Assembly (NCBI RefSeq): GCF_963664075.1
Contig: NZ_OY760916.1
Location: forward strand, 3,183,001 to 3,247,000
Direction of reading: 5' to 3'
Length of the DNA stretch: 64,000 nucleotides
Source of the DNA: an uncultured Desulfobulbus sp.
Lineage (GTDB): Bacteria; Desulfobacterota; Desulfobulbia; Desulfobulbales; Desulfobulbaceae
The notes beneath the pieces are model-generated. The model was given only the letters and a program-made list of their open reading frames with translations, was not told the DNA's origin and ran no database searches. Positions 18,907 through 31,692 of the stretch are shown here, piece by piece. Numbering within the stretch: the stretch's first letter is position 1; each line of letters opens with the position of its first letter. The position numbers were made by a program, and so were the translations under genes.

Positions 18907-20985
18907 TTATACGCCTTTAATTTTATGAATAATAGCTTCAGCGCTTTTTGCTGGTATCATCGCAAAGTCGCTAAAAATCATGGTAAATGTTGCTCTACCC
19001 TGGGTGGCGGACCGAAGGTCCGTTGAATAACCAAACAACTCCGCCAGGGGAGCTTTGGCATGAACCACCTGCCGGTTCTGCTCAGCATCGACGCCAATTA
19101 CCTGAGCACGTTTTTTATTTAAGTCGTTGATTACATCGCCGAGGTATTCCTCCGGAGTAACCACATCCAGATTCATAACCGGCTCCATCAAGACCGGATC
19201 AGCCTGACCTACCGCCTTGCGGCAAGCCATGGTACCCGCGACACCGAAGGCCATCTCGGTTGACTTCTCTTCGTCATAAGAGCCACCGACCAAGGTGACA
19301 GTTACATCCATCATCGGATAGCCGACAACGGGACCACTGTCGAGACTGTCCAAGACGCCGCGCTTAATGGCTTCGATAAAGGGGGCCGGAATTTGCTTTT
19401 CATCCACTTTGGAGAGAAACGTTTTTCCACTGCCCTTCTCGCCAGGCGCGACTTCAAGTTCAACATGCCCGTACTGCTCTTTACCAGTTCCGAGTGACTC
19501 GAACCGACCTTCGGCATGTGCAGCCTTGGTAATTGTCTCACGATAGGCAACCTGTGGCTTACCGATGTTGGCCTTGACCTTAAATTCACGAATCAGTCGA
19601 TCGACAATAATTTCGAGATGCAGCTCACCCATACCCGAAATAATCGTCTGCCCTGTCTCTTCACTTGCAGAAATCTTGAAACTAGGATCTTCCCAAGCAA
19701 TTTTTTCAAGTCCTTCGGCAAGCACACCTTCATCAGCCTTGGTTTTTGGCTCGATGGCGATGCCAATGACAGGTTCTGGAAACTCTATGGCTTCCAGGAG
19801 GATGTTCTCGCCGTTTTCACACAGCGTATCACCTGTTCGTGTAAACTTAAGCCCGACCACGGCACCGATATCACCAGGCCCGATCTGATCGACTTCCTCA
19901 CGCTTGTTTGCGTGGAGTTTTATTAGCTTCGAGATCTTCTCAGTTTTCCGTTTGCTGGGATTGAACACTTTGTCTCCGAGTTTCAGCTCACCTGAATAGA
20001 CACGGATAAAAGATAAATGCCCAACATACGGATCACTTTGCAGCTTAAATACCAGGCCACAAAATGATTCGCTCCTCACTGGCTTACGGATAAGCGGCGC
20101 ACCGTCCTTATCCATCCCCTCGACCGGGGGAACATCAACGGGTGAAGGCAGATACCATGTGATTGCATCCAAAAGAGGTTGAACCCCTTTGTTTTTAAAT
20201 GCTGAGCCACACAGCACCGGCACCAAGTTCAGCTTAAGGGTTGCTGTCCGCAACGCCTCTCTGATTTCACCGGGAGCGATCTCTTGATCGTTTAAGTATT
20301 TTTCCATGACGCCTTCATCGAAGTCGGCCAACTTCTCGATAAGCGCCACTCTCGCGGCCGTAGATTCTTCCTGTAGTGCATCCGGTATATCTTGTTCACT
20401 GACAACTTGACCTTTTGAATCTTCATCAAAGGTCAGCATCTTCTGCTCGATCAGGTCAATGATACCTTCAAAGGTATCTTCAGCCCCGACAGGCAACGTC
20501 AGCGCTACCGGTGAAGCCCCTAGACGGGTTTCAATCTGCTCAAGACATCGCTGGAAGGATGCCCCGATGCGGTCCATCTTATTTACAAAAGCAAGACGTG
20601 GTATGTGGTAGCGATCAGCCTGCCTCCAGACAGTCTCAGACTGAGGCTCTACTCCACCGACTGCACAAAAAACAGCTACAACACCATCCAGAACTCGCAA
20701 GCACCGTTCAACTTCTACGGTAAAGTCAACATGCCCTGGGGTATCGATGATATTAATCTGGCAGTCTTTCCACTGGCAGGTTGTGGCAGCCGACGTAATC
20801 GTTATACCGCGTTCCTGCTCTTGCTCCATCCAGTCCATGACAGCGGTGCCATCGTGAACCTCGCCAATCTTATGCGATCGGCCTGTATAATATAGGACCC
20901 GCTCAGTGGTTGTTGTTTTCCCAGCGTCAATATGGGCCATAATGCCTATATTGCGCACCCTCGACAAAGGATCTGCGTCACCCAC
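18907..20985 (-). CDS. fusA: Elongation factor G
   Basis: EF-G is the GTPase that drives ribosomal translocation. It has 692 residues with the usual five domains. [19 protein letters not shown] is the P-loop near residue 18, [14 protein letters not shown] is G3 and VNKMDRIGA is G4. The C-terminal domain holds [18 protein letters not shown]. It lies between rpsG and tuf, with a hairpin in the 120-base spacer before it. Confidence 0.98.
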   Translation of the reverse strand: MGDADPLSRVRNIGIMAHIDAGKTTTTERVLYYTGRSHKIGEVHDGTAVMDWMEQEQERGITITSAATTCQWKDCQINIIDTPGHVDFTVEVERCLRVLDGVVAVFCAVGGVEPQSETVWRQADRYHIPRLAFVNKMDRIGASFQRCLEQIETRLGASPVALTLPVGAEDTFEGIIDLIEQKMLTFDEDSKGQVVSEQDIPDALQEESTAARVALIEKLADFDEGVMEKYLNDQEIAPGEIREALRTATLKLNLVPVLCGSAFKNKGVQPLLDAITWYLPSPVDVPPVEGMDKDGAPLIRKPVRSESFCGLVFKLQSDPYVGHLSFIRVYSGELKLGDKVFNPSKRKTEKISKLIKLHANKREEVDQIGPGDIGAVVGLKFTRTGDTLCENGENILLEAIEFPEPVIGIAIEPKTKADEGVLAEGLEKIAWEDPSFKISASEETGQTIISGMGELHLEIIVDRLIREFKVKANIGKPQVAYRETITKAAHAEGRFESLGTGKEQYGHVELEVAPGEKGSGKTFLSKVDEKQIPAPFIEAIKRGVLDSLDSGPVVGYPMMDVTVTLVGGSYDEEKSTEMAFGVAGTMACRKAVGQADPVLMEPVMNLDVVTPEEYLGDVINDLNKKRAQVIGVDAEQNRQVVHAKAPLAELFGYSTDLRSATQGRATFTMIFSDFAMIPAKSAEAIIHKIKGV

Positions 20986-21029
20986 GGTCGGACACCTATA
21001 TTATTTTAGCTTTTTCAATTTCTCACGAA

Positions 21030-21066
21030 AAAGTGACCGATGTTGGTAATCCAACACGGCCACTTT
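21030..21066 (-). terminator. Hairpin with U-run between rpsG and fusA
   Basis: Arms of about 16 bases (21030-21046 and 21051-21066) pair with one mismatch and one bulge around a four-base loop. On the minus strand the hairpin is followed by TTTTT. It lies in the 120-base spacer between rpsG and fusA and could attenuate downstream expression or serve as a processing site. Confidence 0.65.
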
Positions 21067-21105
21067 GTCAAGAAAAAAAACAGCCTCTCGTATATTTTTT
21101 CCGAA

Positions 21106-21579
21106 CTACCAGCGGTAGTGAGCAAACGCTTTGTTTGCTTCGGCCATTTTATGCGTATCGTCTTTTTTCTTCACGGAAGCACCGCGGCTGTTGTACGCAT
21201 CGAGCAATTCTGCCGCCAGTTTTTCCGACATTGCCTGACCGGAACGACTTTTAGCAAACGCAATAATCCAGCGAATAGCCAGGGCATTACGACGCTCGGG
21301 GCGCACTTCAACAGGAACCTGGTAGGTAGCACCACCCACACGACGGCTCTTAACCTCAACGCGGGGGCGCACATTCTCCATGGCCTCCTCAAAAATCACG
21401 AGAGGCTCCTGATCAGCAACTTTTGTCCCAATAATATCCATTGCATCATAAAAAAGACGACGAGCAACAGTTTTTTTACCGTCGACCATAAGGCCGTTGG
21501 TGAATTTGGAAACCAGCACTGAGTTGAACCGAGGATCCGGTGCGACCGGGCGCTTATCCAGCAGTTTTTTACGTGGCAT
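21106..21579 (-). CDS. rpsG: 30S ribosomal protein S7
   Basis: S7 organises the 3' domain of 16S rRNA and, in E. coli, represses the str operon. The 157 residues contain [20 protein letters not shown], the [28 protein letters not shown] signature and the C-terminal [14 protein letters not shown]. The length is normal. It sits between rpsL and fusA. Confidence 0.98.
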   Translation of the reverse strand: MPRKKLLDKRPVAPDPRFNSVLVSKFTNGLMVDGKKTVARRLFYDAMDIIGTKVADQEPLVIFEEAMENVRPRVEVKSRRVGGATYQVPVEVRPERRNALAIRWIIAFAKSRSGQAMSEKLAAELLDAYNSRGASVKKKDDTHKMAEANKAFAHYRW

Positions 21580-21610
21580 ATTTCTAACCTATTTGGCTTA
21601 CTAACGGATA

Positions 21611-21982
21611 TTATTTAGGACGTTTAGCCCCGTATTTAGACCGGCCCTGACGACGATCATTCACACCAAGGGTATCAAGAGTACCACGTATAATGTGATA
21701 ACGTACACCAGGCAAGTCCTTAACACGACCACCACGGATCAATACGACCGAATGCTCCTGCAGGTTATGCCCAATACCTGGAATATAGGAAGTCACCTCG
21801 ATTCCATTGGTCAGACGCACCCTGGCTACTTTACGCAACGCCGAGTTCGGTTTCTTGGGTGTTGTGGTATAGACACGTACACATACGCCTCGTCTCTGCG
21901 GACATGACTGCAGAGCAGGAGTATTGGTTTTTTTGGTCTGTTTCTTCCGTCTATTTCTGACGAGTTGATTAATAGTGGGCAT
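21611..21982 (-). CDS. rpsL: 30S ribosomal protein S12
   Basis: S12 controls decoding fidelity and is the target of streptomycin-resistance mutations. From [14 protein letters not shown] it has 123 residues. Lys43 in TTPKKPNSA and Lys88 in GRVKDLPG are the wild-type residues, so this S12 is of the sensitive type by sequence. The ATG at 21982 is chosen over an 18-codon longer frame because AGGAG precedes it and the family starts here. Confidence 0.98.
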   Translation of the reverse strand: MPTINQLVRNRRKKQTKKTNTPALQSCPQRRGVCVRVYTTTPKKPNSALRKVARVRLTNGIEVTSYIPGIGHNLQEHSVVLIRGGRVKDLPGVRYHIIRGTLDTLGVNDRRQGRSKYGAKRPK

Positions 21983-22051
21983 GCAAGCAGCTCCTTTAAT
22001 ATATACGATCAAGCCCCACCCCATAGGGGCGGCCAAGCATGAAAGATTGAG

Positions 22052-22080
22052 TATTTACCCGATTCGACCTTTCAGGTCAA
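22052..22080 (-). promoter_or_regulatory. Promoter for the str operon
   Basis: On the minus strand, TTGACC (22075-22080) is separated by 17 bases from TAAATA (22052-22057). It sits between the rpoC stop and rpsL. A GC-rich stretch able to form a CCCC-TAT-GGGG hairpin (about 22012-22030) lies in the predicted leader. Confidence 0.7.
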
Positions 22081-22092
22081 GTGATTATTTCG

Positions 22093-25000
22093 TTAGTTGT
22101 CCTCGTAAATCCGATAACGCTTCAATCCGGTACCTGCTGAGATCAAGCGCCCCATGATGACATTCTCTTTGAGACCGGAAAGATCATCGATTTTCCCTGC
22201 CATCGCAGCATTGGTCAATACCTTGGTGGTCTCCTGGAAGGAGGCAGCGGAGATAAAGGAATCCGTTGACAGCGATGCCTTGGTCACACCCAAGAGCAGC
22301 GGCTCAGCAGCGGCTGGCTGTAAGCCTTCTTTCATCATACGCTCGTTCTCTTCCTGGAACTTCCACCATTCAACCTGTTGATCCAACATGAAGCGAGAGT
22401 CACCCGGATCGGTAATGCGAACACGTTTGAGCATCTGACGCACGATGGTCTCGATGTGCTTATCGTTGATCTTAACACCCTGGAGGCGATACACCTCCTG
22501 GATCTCATTGACCAGGAAGCGCGCCAATTCCTCAGCCCCCTTGACCCGAAGAATATCGTTAGGCAGACGGATACCTTCCATCAGCTGATCGCCAGCCTCA
22601 ACCCAGTCATTTTCGTGAACGGTGATGTGTTTGGCTTTGGGAACCAGATACTCTTTGGGTTCACCGATCTCCGGGGTGACGATAACGCGACGTTTCCCTT
22701 TAAGATCTTTACCAAAACTGACCCGACCATCGATCTCAGTGATGACGGCCTGCTCTTTTGGTTTACGCACCTCAAACAGCTCAGCAACGCGGGGAAGACC
22801 ACCGGTAATATCTTTTGTTTTGGTGGTCTCACGCGGAATTTTCGCGATAACGGTACCTGGTCCGATGATGTCCTGTTCGTCAACGGTGATAATCGAACCA
22901 ACCGGCAACGGATAGCGCGCAGCCAACTCACCATCGGAGAGTTTCATGGTGCGGCCCCGCTCGTCCTTAATGGTAACACGCGGGTTCATCTGCTTGTTGG
23001 AGCTGACCGTGGTAATAACCTTCGAGGCCTTACCGGTGATCTGGTCAACACGTTCCTGCATGGACTCACCCTCAACAACGTCACCGTATTTAATCTTACC
23101 ACCGACTTCAGCCACGATGGGAATGGAGAAAGCGTCCCAGTCAGCGATGACGGAACCGGGATCGACCAATGCTCCATCAGGGAAGCGCAAAGTGGCACCG
23201 TAAGGAACGGGGAATCGCTCACGGTCAAGTCCCTGGTCATCAAGAACCGTAATCTCAGCATTCCGGTTCATGACAATCTGCAACCCATCCGCGTTGGTAA
23301 CGGAATGCAGGTTTTTGTAGCGAATGTTACCACCACGCTGAGAGCGAACCTCGGCCTGCTCAACAGAACCACGGGCAGTACCACCAATATGGAAGGTACG
23401 CATGGTCAGCTGAGTTCCAGGCTCGCCAATGGACTGGGCTGCGATGATACCGACAGCCTCACCGATATTGACCATGTGCCCGCGACCAAGGTCACGACCA
23501 TAGCACATGGCACAGACACCACGTTTGGCTTCGCAGGTGAGAACGGAACGGATCATGACTCGATCCACACCGGCTGCCTCGATTGCCTCAACACGGTCCT
23601 CGGTGATCTCTTCGTCCATAGCGACAATGATCTCTCCGCTATGGGGGTCGACCACGTCTTCCAGGGCAACACGACCAAGAATACGTTCACCGATGCGAAC
23701 AATAACCTCACCCCCCTCAATCAGCGGCTCGGCCATGGTACCGCGCATGGTGCCACAATCGCGTTGTACGATGGTGGAATCCTGGGCAACATCGACCAGA
23801 CGACGGGTCAGGTAACCAGAGTTCGCGGTCTTCAGTGCGGTATCTGCAAGACCTTTACGGGCACCGTGGGTTGAGATGAAGTACTCAAGGACATTCAGGC
23901 CTTCTCGGAAGTTCGCCTTAATTGGAGTCTCAATGATCTCACCGGAGGGTTTGGCCATAAGACCACGCATACCAGCCAACTGACGAATCTGATCCTTGGA
24001 GCCACGAGCACCCGAGTCGGCCATGATGTAGACCGAGTTGAAGCTTTTGATTTCCTGGACGGCGCCGGTGTTGTCGGCCATAAACTCGACCGCCATCTCG
24101 TCCATCATCTCTTTGGTGATCTTATCCGTAGCCTTTGACCAAATATCGATGATCTTATTGTACTTTTCACCGTCGGTGATGAGACCATCAGAGTACTGCT
24201 GATCAACATCAGCTGCTTCCTTCTCTGCCTCTTCGACAAATTCCTCCTTACGAACAGGAATTTTCATGTCGTTGATACAGATGGAGATACCGGCCCGGGT
24301 CGCGTACTCGTATCCTAAATCTTTAAGTCGGTCAGCAAGAATAACCGTCTCCTTGGTGCCACCATGGCGATAGGTATAGTCAATAAGGAAGGCCAGCTCT
24401 TTTTTGGAGAGCTCTTTATTGACCAGGGAGAACGGGATCACCTCTGGCAATAACTCTCCAACCAGGATACGACCGACCGTGGTATCAACCAGGCCATTTT
24501 TTAATCGAACCTTAACCTTGGCCTGCATGTGAGCAGCGCCGTGGTCGTAGGCAATGCGTGCCTCCTGGGGACCGGAAAAAATAAACCCCTCACCAGAAAC
24601 ACCGATACGTTCACGAGTCATGTAATAGAGACCAAGAACGATATCCTGGGAAGGAATAATGATCGGGCCACCGTTTGCCGGAGAGAGGATGTTATTGGTG
24701 GACATCATCAGGACGCGGGCCTCAACCTGTGCCTCAACAGAAAGCGGCACATGCACGGCCATCTGGTCACCGTCAAAGTCGGCGTTAAAGGCGGCACAGA
24801 CCAGCGGGTGCAACTGAATAGCCTTACCCTCGATCAACACCACTTCAAAGGCCTGCATACCAAGACGATGGAGTGTTGGAGCACGGTTCAGAATAACCGG
24901 GTATTCCTGAACGATGGAATCAAGAACGTCCCAAACCTCTTTGGTTCCCTTCTCGACCATCTTGCGTGCGCTTTTGATGGTGGTAACGTAGCCCTTACGT

Positions 25001-26157
25001 TCGAGTTGGTTGTAAATAAAGGGCTTGAACAGCTCGAGCGCCATTTTCTTTGGCAGACCGCACTGATGGAGTCGCAGGTGCGGGCCAACGACGATTACAG
25101 AACGACCTGAGTAATCGACACGTTTACCCAAAAGGTTCTGGCGGAAACGGCCTTGCTTACCCTTGAGCATATCGGAAAGGGATTTCAGCGGTCGTTTGTT
25201 GGGTCCGGTGATAGTACGCCCGCGACGGCCGTTATCAAAGAGAACGTCCACCGCTTCCTGGAGCATACGCTTTTCATTGCGGATAATAATATCCGGTGCG
25301 TCCAGCTCAAGGAGACGTTTAAGACGGTTGTTCCTGTTAATTACGCGGCGATAGAGGTCGTTGAGATCCGAGGTGGCAAAACGTCCACCTTCCAAAGGAA
25401 CCAGCGGACGCAGATCCGGTGGCAAAACCGGAATAACCTCAAGGATCATCCACTCTGGGCGGTTGCCGGAATCACGAAAGGCCTCGACAACATTAAGCCG
25501 CTTACCATATTTGGTACGTTTGGTCACCGAACCGGTCTCTTTCATCTCACGACGCAGCGTCTCAGAGAGTTCTTTGAGATCTAGCCCCATGAGCATCTCG
25601 CGGATGGCCTCGGCACCAATTCCTACACGAAACTGTCCCGGGTACTCCTCAAGTGCGTTGCGGTACTGCTCTTCATTGAGCAGGGAGCCGACAGGAAGCG
25701 CTTCGACCTCAGAGGTGACAACAGCATAGGACTCAAAGTAGAGAATCCGTTCAAGCTGTTTGAGGGTCATATCGAGGATTGCCCCGATTTTAGAGGGCAA
25801 ACTCTTGAGGAACCAGATGTGGGCAACCGGGGCTGCGAGTTCTATGTGGCCAAGGCGCTCACGGCGAACCTTGGACTGAATGACTTCAACACCACACTTT
25901 TCACAGACAACACCACGGTGTTTCATCCGCTTGTACTTACCGCAGTTACACTCGTAGTCTTTGACCGGTCCAAAAATTTTGGCGCAGAACAGGCCGTCCC
26001 GTTCAGGTTTGAAGGTACGGTAGTTGATGGTTTCGGGTTTCTTCACCTCACCATGTGACCACTCTCTGATTTTCTCAGGAGAGGCCAGAGATATTTTTAC
26101 CTTATTGAAACTGACGGGACCTTTCGGTTTTGCAAAGAAGCTAAAAAGTTCTTCCAC
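22093..26157 (-). CDS. rpoC: RNA polymerase beta-prime subunit
   Basis: The largest catalytic subunit of RNA polymerase, 1354 residues. The N-terminal zinc ribbon uses Cys70, 72, 85 and 88 ([22 protein letters not shown]). The catalytic Mg-binding motif [12 protein letters not shown] lies near residue 460. A second zinc site, [17 protein letters not shown], is near residue 815. The trigger-loop region [16 protein letters not shown] follows. It lies 80 bases after rpoB. Confidence 0.99.
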   Translation of the reverse strand: MEELFSFFAKPKGPVSFNKVKISLASPEKIREWSHGEVKKPETINYRTFKPERDGLFCAKIFGPVKDYECNCGKYKRMKHRGVVCEKCGVEVIQSKVRRERLGHIELAAPVAHIWFLKSLPSKIGAILDMTLKQLERILYFESYAVVTSEVEALPVGSLLNEEQYRNALEEYPGQFRVGIGAEAIREMLMGLDLKELSETLRREMKETGSVTKRTKYGKRLNVVEAFRDSGNRPEWMILEVIPVLPPDLRPLVPLEGGRFATSDLNDLYRRVINRNNRLKRLLELDAPDIIIRNEKRMLQEAVDVLFDNGRRGRTITGPNKRPLKSLSDMLKGKQGRFRQNLLGKRVDYSGRSVIVVGPHLRLHQCGLPKKMALELFKPFIYNQLERKGYVTTIKSARKMVEKGTKEVWDVLDSIVQEYPVILNRAPTLHRLGMQAFEVVLIEGKAIQLHPLVCAAFNADFDGDQMAVHVPLSVEAQVEARVLMMSTNNILSPANGGPIIIPSQDIVLGLYYMTRERIGVSGEGFIFSGPQEARIAYDHGAAHMQAKVKVRLKNGLVDTTVGRILVGELLPEVIPFSLVNKELSKKELAFLIDYTYRHGGTKETVILADRLKDLGYEYATRAGISICINDMKIPVRKEEFVEEAEKEAADVDQQYSDGLITDGEKYNKIIDIWSKATDKITKEMMDEMAVEFMADNTGAVQEIKSFNSVYIMADSGARGSKDQIRQLAGMRGLMAKPSGEIIETPIKANFREGLNVLEYFISTHGARKGLADTALKTANSGYLTRRLVDVAQDSTIVQRDCGTMRGTMAEPLIEGGEVIVRIGERILGRVALEDVVDPHSGEIIVAMDEEITEDRVEAIEAAGVDRVMIRSVLTCEAKRGVCAMCYGRDLGRGHMVNIGEAVGIIAAQSIGEPGTQLTMRTFHIGGTARGSVEQAEVRSQRGGNIRYKNLHSVTNADGLQIVMNRNAEITVLDDQGLDRERFPVPYGATLRFPDGALVDPGSVIADWDAFSIPIVAEVGGKIKYGDVVEGESMQERVDQITGKASKVITTVSSNKQMNPRVTIKDERGRTMKLSDGELAARYPLPVGSIITVDEQDIIGPGTVIAKIPRETTKTKDITGGLPRVAELFEVRKPKEQAVITEIDGRVSFGKDLKGKRRVIVTPEIGEPKEYLVPKAKHITVHENDWVEAGDQLMEGIRLPNDILRVKGAEELARFLVNEIQEVYRLQGVKINDKHIETIVRQMLKRVRITDPGDSRFMLDQQVEWWKFQEENERMMKEGLQPAAAEPLLLGVTKASLSTDSFISAASFQETTKVLTNAAMAGKIDDLSGLKENVIMGRLISAGTGLKRYRIYEDN

Positions 26158-26237
26158 GTATTCACCTATGCTCTATTCTAAATAAATCCGATTAATCGGC
26201 AGGAATCTCAATCACATACGGGGGTAAATCCCGATTC

Positions 26238-29200
26238 TTATTCCTGCAGCTCGATATCAAGGCACAATCCTTTCAGCTCTTTCACCAGTACATGGAACGA
26301 CTCAGGCAATCCTGTCTCCAGGAAGTTATTGCCTTTGACGATCTTCTCGTACATGGTAGTTCGGCCTTCAACATCATCGGATTTTACAGTCAAAAATTCT
26401 TTGAGCGTGTATGCCGCACCATAGGCCTCCATCGCCCAAACCTCCATCTCACCCAGACGCTGTCCACCGAACTGGGCTTTACCACCCAGAGGCTGCTGGG
26501 TAACCAGCGAGTACGGGCCAGTGGACCGGGCGTGGATCTTGTTATCAACAAGATGGTGCAGTTTGAGCATGTACATCACGCCAACGGTGACTTGGTTATG
26601 GAACTGCTCACCAGTCAAACCATCAAAGAGCGTCGACTGGCCGACCTCGTCAACTCCGGCCTCAACCAGGGTCGAGCGAATCTCAGCCTCAGAGGCCCCA
26701 TCAAACACCGGAGTGGCCACATGGATACCACGGCCAACTTTCCGCATCATATCGATGAGTTCATCATCGCTGACGCCTTCGGTGAGTTGGGTATACTCTT
26801 TCTCGGAGTAGATAGTCTTCAAACGCTCATGAATGAAATCAAGCTCCATCTTCTTGGCAAGTTTGCCGAGTTGTTCTCCCAGCCGCTTGGCTGCGAAACC
26901 GAGATGACACTCCAGCACCTGGCCAACATTCATACGCGAAGGAACACCCAAGGGATTCAACACGATATCCACGGTGGTTCCATCAGCAAAAAAGGGCATA
27001 TCCTCTTCAGGCAGCAAGCGGGAGACGACACCCTTGTTTCCGTGGCGACCGGCCATCTTGTCACCCACTGAGAGCTTTCGTTTGGTGGCCACGTAAATCT
27101 TGACCATCTTCACCACCCCCGGAGGCAGATCATCCCCCTTTTCCATGCGCTCAACAATTCCCTGGTAGCGGCCACGAACGATCGAGGCCTGAGTATTGTA
27201 GCGTTTGAAAATGGCGTCGATTTCTTCTTCGTATTTAGCCTTCTCCGAAAAATCAAGATCATGAAGTTCGGCAAATGAAACCTGGCTGATGACCTCTGGA
27301 GAGAGCTGTTTTCCAAGTTTGAGGAGCACATTGCCCTGCTTATCGACAATATCGCCTTTGGCAACACGACCATCAAGGAGTACACCCAGCGCGTTGCGCA
27401 CACCGTTGCGTAAGGAGTGGAGTTCGTCTTCCATATCGCGGTTGAGACGATCGATCTCCATTTCTTCGATCATAAGGGTGCGCTCGTCCTTATCGACGCC
27501 CTTGCGGGAGAATACTTTGGCGTCAATGACAACACCTTCAACACCTGGTGGTACACGCAAAGAGGAGTCCTTGACGTCTCCAGCCTTCTCTCCGAAGATT
27601 GCCCGCAGCAGCTTTTCCTCAGGCGAGAGCATACTCTCCCCCTTCGGGGTAACCTTACCAACGAGCATGTCGCCGGCGCGCACCTCGGCACCGATACGAA
27701 CGATACCGGAATCATCGAGATTGCGCAGACCGTCTTCGCCGACATTGGGTATGTCACGCGTGATCTCTTCCTTGCCCAGCTTGGTATCACGGGCCATGGT
27801 CTCAAAGATCTCGATATGAATTGAGGTAAAGGTATCCTCTTTGAGCAGACGCTCGTTAACGAGGATGGAGTCCTCAAAGTTATATCCGCGCCAAGGCATG
27901 AAAGCGATGGTTACGTTCTTACCAAGTGCAAGCTCGCCCATTTCGGTTGAAGGACCGTCAGCCAGCACATCCCCTTTGGTTACCCGGGTTCCGGGCAGAA
28001 CCAGTGCTTTCTGGTTAAAGCAGGTGTTCTGATTAGATTTTTTATACTTTTGCAGGTGATAGACACCAATACCAGTGTCAAAGCCATCTACTCCAGGCTC
28101 GTCATAACGGACAACGATCCGGTTAGCATCCGCCTCTTCGACGATTCCTTCGCCACCAGCTAATAAACAGGCACCTGAATCACGGGCCACGTATTTCTCA
28201 ACACCAGTTCCAACAAGCGGAGAGAGGGTCTTGAGCAGCGGGACAGCCTGACGTTGCATGTTCGATCCCATGAGTGCGCGGTTAGCGTCATCGTTCTCAA
28301 GAAAAGGGATCAGAGAAGCGGCCACAGAAACCATCTGATTCGGGGCCACATCCATCATGGTAATATCTTCAGCAGGAACCATGGCAACCTCACTCTCCTG
28401 ACGAGCAATGAGGTAGTCATCAGCGATACGATTGCCCTCGCAATTAATCTTCGCCGGAGCAATGGTATGCTCTTCTTCCTGCAGAGCAGAGAGATATTTA
28501 TAATCCTCTGCAATGACCCGCCCATTCACATAACGGTAGGGGGTTTCGATAAAACCGTAAGGGTTAACCTTTGCATAGGTTGCAAGGGAGACAATGAGAC
28601 CGATGTTCGGTCCCTCAGGTGTTTCAACCGGACAGATTCGCCCATAGTGCGTCGGATGTACGTCACGAACCTCAAAGCCCGCACGTTCGCGGGAAAGACC
28701 ACCAGGTCCCAAAGCGGAAAGACGCCGTTTATGGGTAACCTCGGAAAGGGGATTGGTCTGATCCATGAACTGGGAGAGCTGAGAAGTTCCGAAAAATTCC
28801 TTGATCGCAGAAGTCACCGGCTTGGGGTTGACCAAATCATGCGGCATAAGGGTTTCGATCTCCTGCAGAGTCATGCGTTCCTTGATCGCACGCTCCATCC
28901 GGACAAGTCCCATTCGGAATTGGTTCTCACAGAGCTCACCAACCGTACGAACACGACGGTTGCCCAGGTGATCGATATCATCGCCATCTTTGAGCTCATC
29001 CTTGATACGAACCAGGTGTTTGACACTCTTGACGATGTCTTCCTGGGTCAGAGTGCGCACCTCGATGGGTGTATCGACACTGAGCTTGGTGTTAATTTTA
29101 TAGCGGCCAACCTCGGAAAGATCATAGGTCGAGGCATTAAAAAAGAGGTTGTCAAAAAAGGATTGCGCGACCTCGAGGGTTGGGGGGCTTGACGGACGAA

Positions 29201-30311
29201 GACGACGATAGATTTCAATCAACGCCTCATCGGTATCTTTGATTTTGTCAAGCAACAGAGTTTTTCTAAAAGATTCACTGTAGTGAACACCATCGATATA
29301 AAGTAGAGAAAATGTGTTTACCCCGGCAGCGGCCAGAGACTCAAGGATGGTCGGGGTGATGGTGTCATTGCATTTAACAAGCAACTCTTCGCTCTGCGGA
29401 TCAACGATATCCTGAGCGAAAAAGCGCCCCTCAAGCTCTTCTGCCTCAATGGGGAAAGAGGAGATGCCAAGGGTACCAATTTTCTTGGAGAGGGTTTTGG
29501 TGACCTTGCGACCTTTCTTGGCAAGGACCGAACCATCTTCAGGATTGATAATATCACTGTTGAGGCGCTGACCGGCAAAGGTGATCGGGTTAAAGGCGAT
29601 AGTATATTTTTCACCGTCGAATTTGATTTCATCGGTGTAGTAGAACTCATTGAGCAACTGCTCGTCGTTATACCCCAGTGCCTTTAAAAGCACACTGACA
29701 GGAAGTTTACGCCGACGGTCAATGCGTACGTAGAGAACGTCTTTAATATCAAATTCAAAATCCAGCCAGGATCCACGTACAGGTATAATACGGGCAGAGT
29801 AGAGCCGTTTTCCTGAAGCATGGGATTTACCATGGTCATGGGTATAGAAAAGACCTGGAGAGCGTTGCAGCTGATTAACAATTACACGCTCAGTACCGTT
29901 AACGACGAAAACGCCATCACTGGTCATAAGCGGCAGCGCGCCCAGGAATACTTCCTGCTCTTTGATGTCACGGACGGTTTGTACTCCTGTTTCCTCGTCG
30001 ACATCAAAGGTAATCAGGCGTACAGTGATTTTTAAAGGAGCTTCATAGGTCATGCCCCGCTCAATACATTCAGCTACTGTATATTTGGGCTCCCCAAAGC
30101 TGTAGCGAACAAATTCCAGAGAGCAGAGGCCGTTAAAATCAGTGATCGGAAAAATACTTTGGAAAATAGATTGCAAACCGTGATCCTTGCGTTCCTCAGG
30201 CGCAATATCTCGTTGCAAAAAGTGCTCGTAAGAATGCCGCTGCATCGCAATAAGATGGGGCGGTTCCAAAATCTGGCTAGTCTTAGCAAAACTCTTACGT
30301 ACTCTTCTCAT
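26238..30311 (-). CDS. rpoB: RNA polymerase beta subunit
   Basis: Catalytic subunit of RNA polymerase. From [13 protein letters not shown] the protein has 1357 residues. The rifampicin-pocket stretch [30 protein letters not shown] is of the wild-type form. C-terminal motifs such as [21 protein letters not shown]-type sequence (here [13 protein letters not shown]) join it to beta-prime. The ATG at 30311 is chosen over one twelve codons upstream because GAGGA lies about five bases before it. Confidence 0.98.
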   Translation of the reverse strand: MRRVRKSFAKTSQILEPPHLIAMQRHSYEHFLQRDIAPEERKDHGLQSIFQSIFPITDFNGLCSLEFVRYSFGEPKYTVAECIERGMTYEAPLKITVRLITFDVDEETGVQTVRDIKEQEVFLGALPLMTSDGVFVVNGTERVIVNQLQRSPGLFYTHDHGKSHASGKRLYSARIIPVRGSWLDFEFDIKDVLYVRIDRRRKLPVSVLLKALGYNDEQLLNEFYYTDEIKFDGEKYTIAFNPITFAGQRLNSDIINPEDGSVLAKKGRKVTKTLSKKIGTLGISSFPIEAEELEGRFFAQDIVDPQSEELLVKCNDTITPTILESLAAAGVNTFSLLYIDGVHYSESFRKTLLLDKIKDTDEALIEIYRRLRPSSPPTLEVAQSFFDNLFFNASTYDLSEVGRYKINTKLSVDTPIEVRTLTQEDIVKSVKHLVRIKDELKDGDDIDHLGNRRVRTVGELCENQFRMGLVRMERAIKERMTLQEIETLMPHDLVNPKPVTSAIKEFFGTSQLSQFMDQTNPLSEVTHKRRLSALGPGGLSRERAGFEVRDVHPTHYGRICPVETPEGPNIGLIVSLATYAKVNPYGFIETPYRYVNGRVIAEDYKYLSALQEEEHTIAPAKINCEGNRIADDYLIARQESEVAMVPAEDITMMDVAPNQMVSVAASLIPFLENDDANRALMGSNMQRQAVPLLKTLSPLVGTGVEKYVARDSGACLLAGGEGIVEEADANRIVVRYDEPGVDGFDTGIGVYHLQKYKKSNQNTCFNQKALVLPGTRVTKGDVLADGPSTEMGELALGKNVTIAFMPWRGYNFEDSILVNERLLKEDTFTSIHIEIFETMARDTKLGKEEITRDIPNVGEDGLRNLDDSGIVRIGAEVRAGDMLVGKVTPKGESMLSPEEKLLRAIFGEKAGDVKDSSLRVPPGVEGVVIDAKVFSRKGVDKDERTLMIEEMEIDRLNRDMEDELHSLRNGVRNALGVLLDGRVAKGDIVDKQGNVLLKLGKQLSPEVISQVSFAELHDLDFSEKAKYEEEIDAIFKRYNTQASIVRGRYQGIVERMEKGDDLPPGVVKMVKIYVATKRKLSVGDKMAGRHGNKGVVSRLLPEEDMPFFADGTTVDIVLNPLGVPSRMNVGQVLECHLGFAAKRLGEQLGKLAKKMELDFIHERLKTIYSEKEYTQLTEGVSDDELIDMMRKVGRGIHVATPVFDGASEAEIRSTLVEAGVDEVGQSTLFDGLTGEQFHNQVTVGVMYMLKLHHLVDNKIHARSTGPYSLVTQQPLGGKAQFGGQRLGEMEVWAMEAYGAAYTLKEFLTVKSDDVEGRTTMYEKIVKGNNFLETGLPESFHVLVKELKGLCLDIELQE

Positions 30312-30441
30312 GATTTCCTCGAAACAGTCCACATCAAGCACTTTCATTCACTTGAAGCAGAACACTTTTTAATATTTCACTGTAATTACGAGTGAAATTG
30401 TATCAGAATCCGACCTGAAAATAGGAAAAACCTACAAACAC

Positions 30442-30479
30442 AGGAACGCTACGGGGCTAAAAGCCCTATAGCGTTTCCT
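30442..30479 (-). terminator. Attenuator or processing hairpin between rplL and rpoB
   Basis: A near-perfect stem of about 17 bp spans 30442-30479 with a loop of three bases. There is no strong U-run after it on the minus strand. It lies 60 bases after the rplL stop. In E. coli the same interval has a partial terminator and an RNase III site that set the ratio of L7/L12 to polymerase; the same role here is inference. Confidence 0.7.
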
Positions 30480-30537
30480 GTTTGGGTGATGTGCTGACGG
30501 GCTAATAATAACCCGGGATGACGAATGGTAGAGTAAA

Positions 30538-30918
30538 TTACTTGATCTCTACGGAGCCACCAACGCCTTCAATCTGGCCTTTGATAGCTTCTGCTTCGTC
30601 TTTAGAGACACCCTCTTTCAGAGGAGAGGGAGCACCCTCAACCAACTCTTTCGCCTCTTTCAGGCCAAGAGCGGTGATTGCACGTACTTCTTTAATTACT
30701 TTGATTTTCTCGCTACCAGCTGCGGTGAGGATAACGTCGAACTCAGTTTTCTCCTCAGCAGCAGCGGCACCAGCATCGCCACCGCCTACTGCGGCAACAG
30801 CTACCGGAGCAGCGGCAGAAACGCCGAATTTCTCTTCCAGCTCTTTGATCAATTCAGAGAGCTCAAGAACGGTCATATTAGCAATGAAATCGATTACGTC
30901 TTCTTTAGTTGCAGCCAT
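30538..30918 (-). CDS. rplL: 50S ribosomal protein L7/L12
   Basis: The stalk protein that recruits and activates translation GTPases. It has 126 residues. The N-terminal dimerisation helix is [17 protein letters not shown], the flexible hinge is rich in Ala and Gly (about residues 37-55), and the C-terminal domain carries [27 protein letters not shown]. It is present in four to six copies per ribosome, consistent with the hairpin that separates it from rpoB. Confidence 0.98.
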   Translation of the reverse strand: MAATKEDVIDFIANMTVLELSELIKELEEKFGVSAAAPVAVAAVGGGDAGAAAAEEKTEFDVILTAAGSEKIKVIKEVRAITALGLKEAKELVEGAPSPLKEGVSKDEAEAIKGQIEGVGGSVEIK

Positions 30919-30977
30919 TGTTCATTCCTCCAGGCTTATGAGAGCATTGTCCTACGCAAGGCGCAGGTCTTTGTTTT

Positions 30978-31496
30978 TTAGTTATCTTTCTGATCTTTGA
31001 TAGCAGACAATGCGTACATCATCTTCTGCGGCACTGCAGCAAGAACGCGGACAAAGTTGCCAGGTACAGCATTCATTGTACCCAACAGTTTTGCCAAGAG
31101 CTCTTCCTTGCTCGGCAGTTTGGAAAGCGCTTCGATATCACTGACCGTCAAGGCACTTCCCTCGAGAGAAGCACTACGGATGGTGAATTTATCAAAGTCT
31201 TTTGCAAAGGTGGTGAGAGCCTTTGCTGGACCAACGGGCTCGGTGAAACCTATGGCGATAGCCGTGGTTCCGGTGAACGAGTCAGCCAAGCCTTCGTATG
31301 GGGTGTCTTTGACAGCCAAACGAAGCAGGGTGTTCTTAGCCACCTGAATCTGCGCGTCACTCTGGCGCAGATCCTTGCGCAGTTTCTCCAGTTCCGACAC
31401 TTTCAGTCCACGATAGTCAGCGACTGCCGCAAACTTGGCTTTGGAAAAGGTTTCGTTGAGTGCACTGACGATGTCAGTTTTTTGATCGCGATTCAA
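30978..31496 (-). CDS. rplJ: 50S ribosomal protein L10
   Basis: L10 anchors L7/L12 dimers to 23S rRNA. The chosen start is a TTG (31494-31496) because AAGGAGG lies 8 bases upstream and the protein from there, LNRDQKTDIVSALNETFSKA, aligns with L10 N-termini; it has 172 residues. The longer ATG frame reads into the regulatory leader. YRGLKVSELEKLRKDLR and AKNTLLRLAV are the family motifs. Confidence 0.95.
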   Translation of the reverse strand: MNRDQKTDIVSALNETFSKAKFAAVADYRGLKVSELEKLRKDLRQSDAQIQVAKNTLLRLAVKDTPYEGLADSFTGTTAIAIGFTEPVGPAKALTTFAKDFDKFTIRSASLEGSALTVSDIEALSKLPSKEELLAKLLGTMNAVPGNFVRVLAAVPQKMMYALSAIKDQKDN

Positions 31497-31561
31497 CGCT
31501 TGGACCTCCTTAAATGAGCGGGACTGTCCTTCAGAGCAGAGAGAGGAATGAAGTTTAAACC

Positions 31562-31640
31562 GGCAATCCAATCATTGCCAAATCTGGCCTCGGCAGGTAG
31601 CGGCGAACCACTATTAAACTCCAGTGCCTGCTGTCTATGA
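31562..31640 (-). promoter_or_regulatory. L10-type autoregulatory leader before rplJ
   Basis: The minus-strand RNA between rplA and rplJ has AGACAGCAGGC (about 31626-31638) and ACCTGCCGAGG (31588-31599), which can pair and resemble the conserved core of the bacterial L10 leader bound by L10(L12)4. A perfect 6-bp hairpin (31562-31579) follows. A covariance search against the L10 leader model would decide. Confidence 0.65.
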
Positions 31641-31692
31641 CCTTCCCTAGAAGTAAATAATTACGACAATATTAAAGCAATCTCCTGATAAA

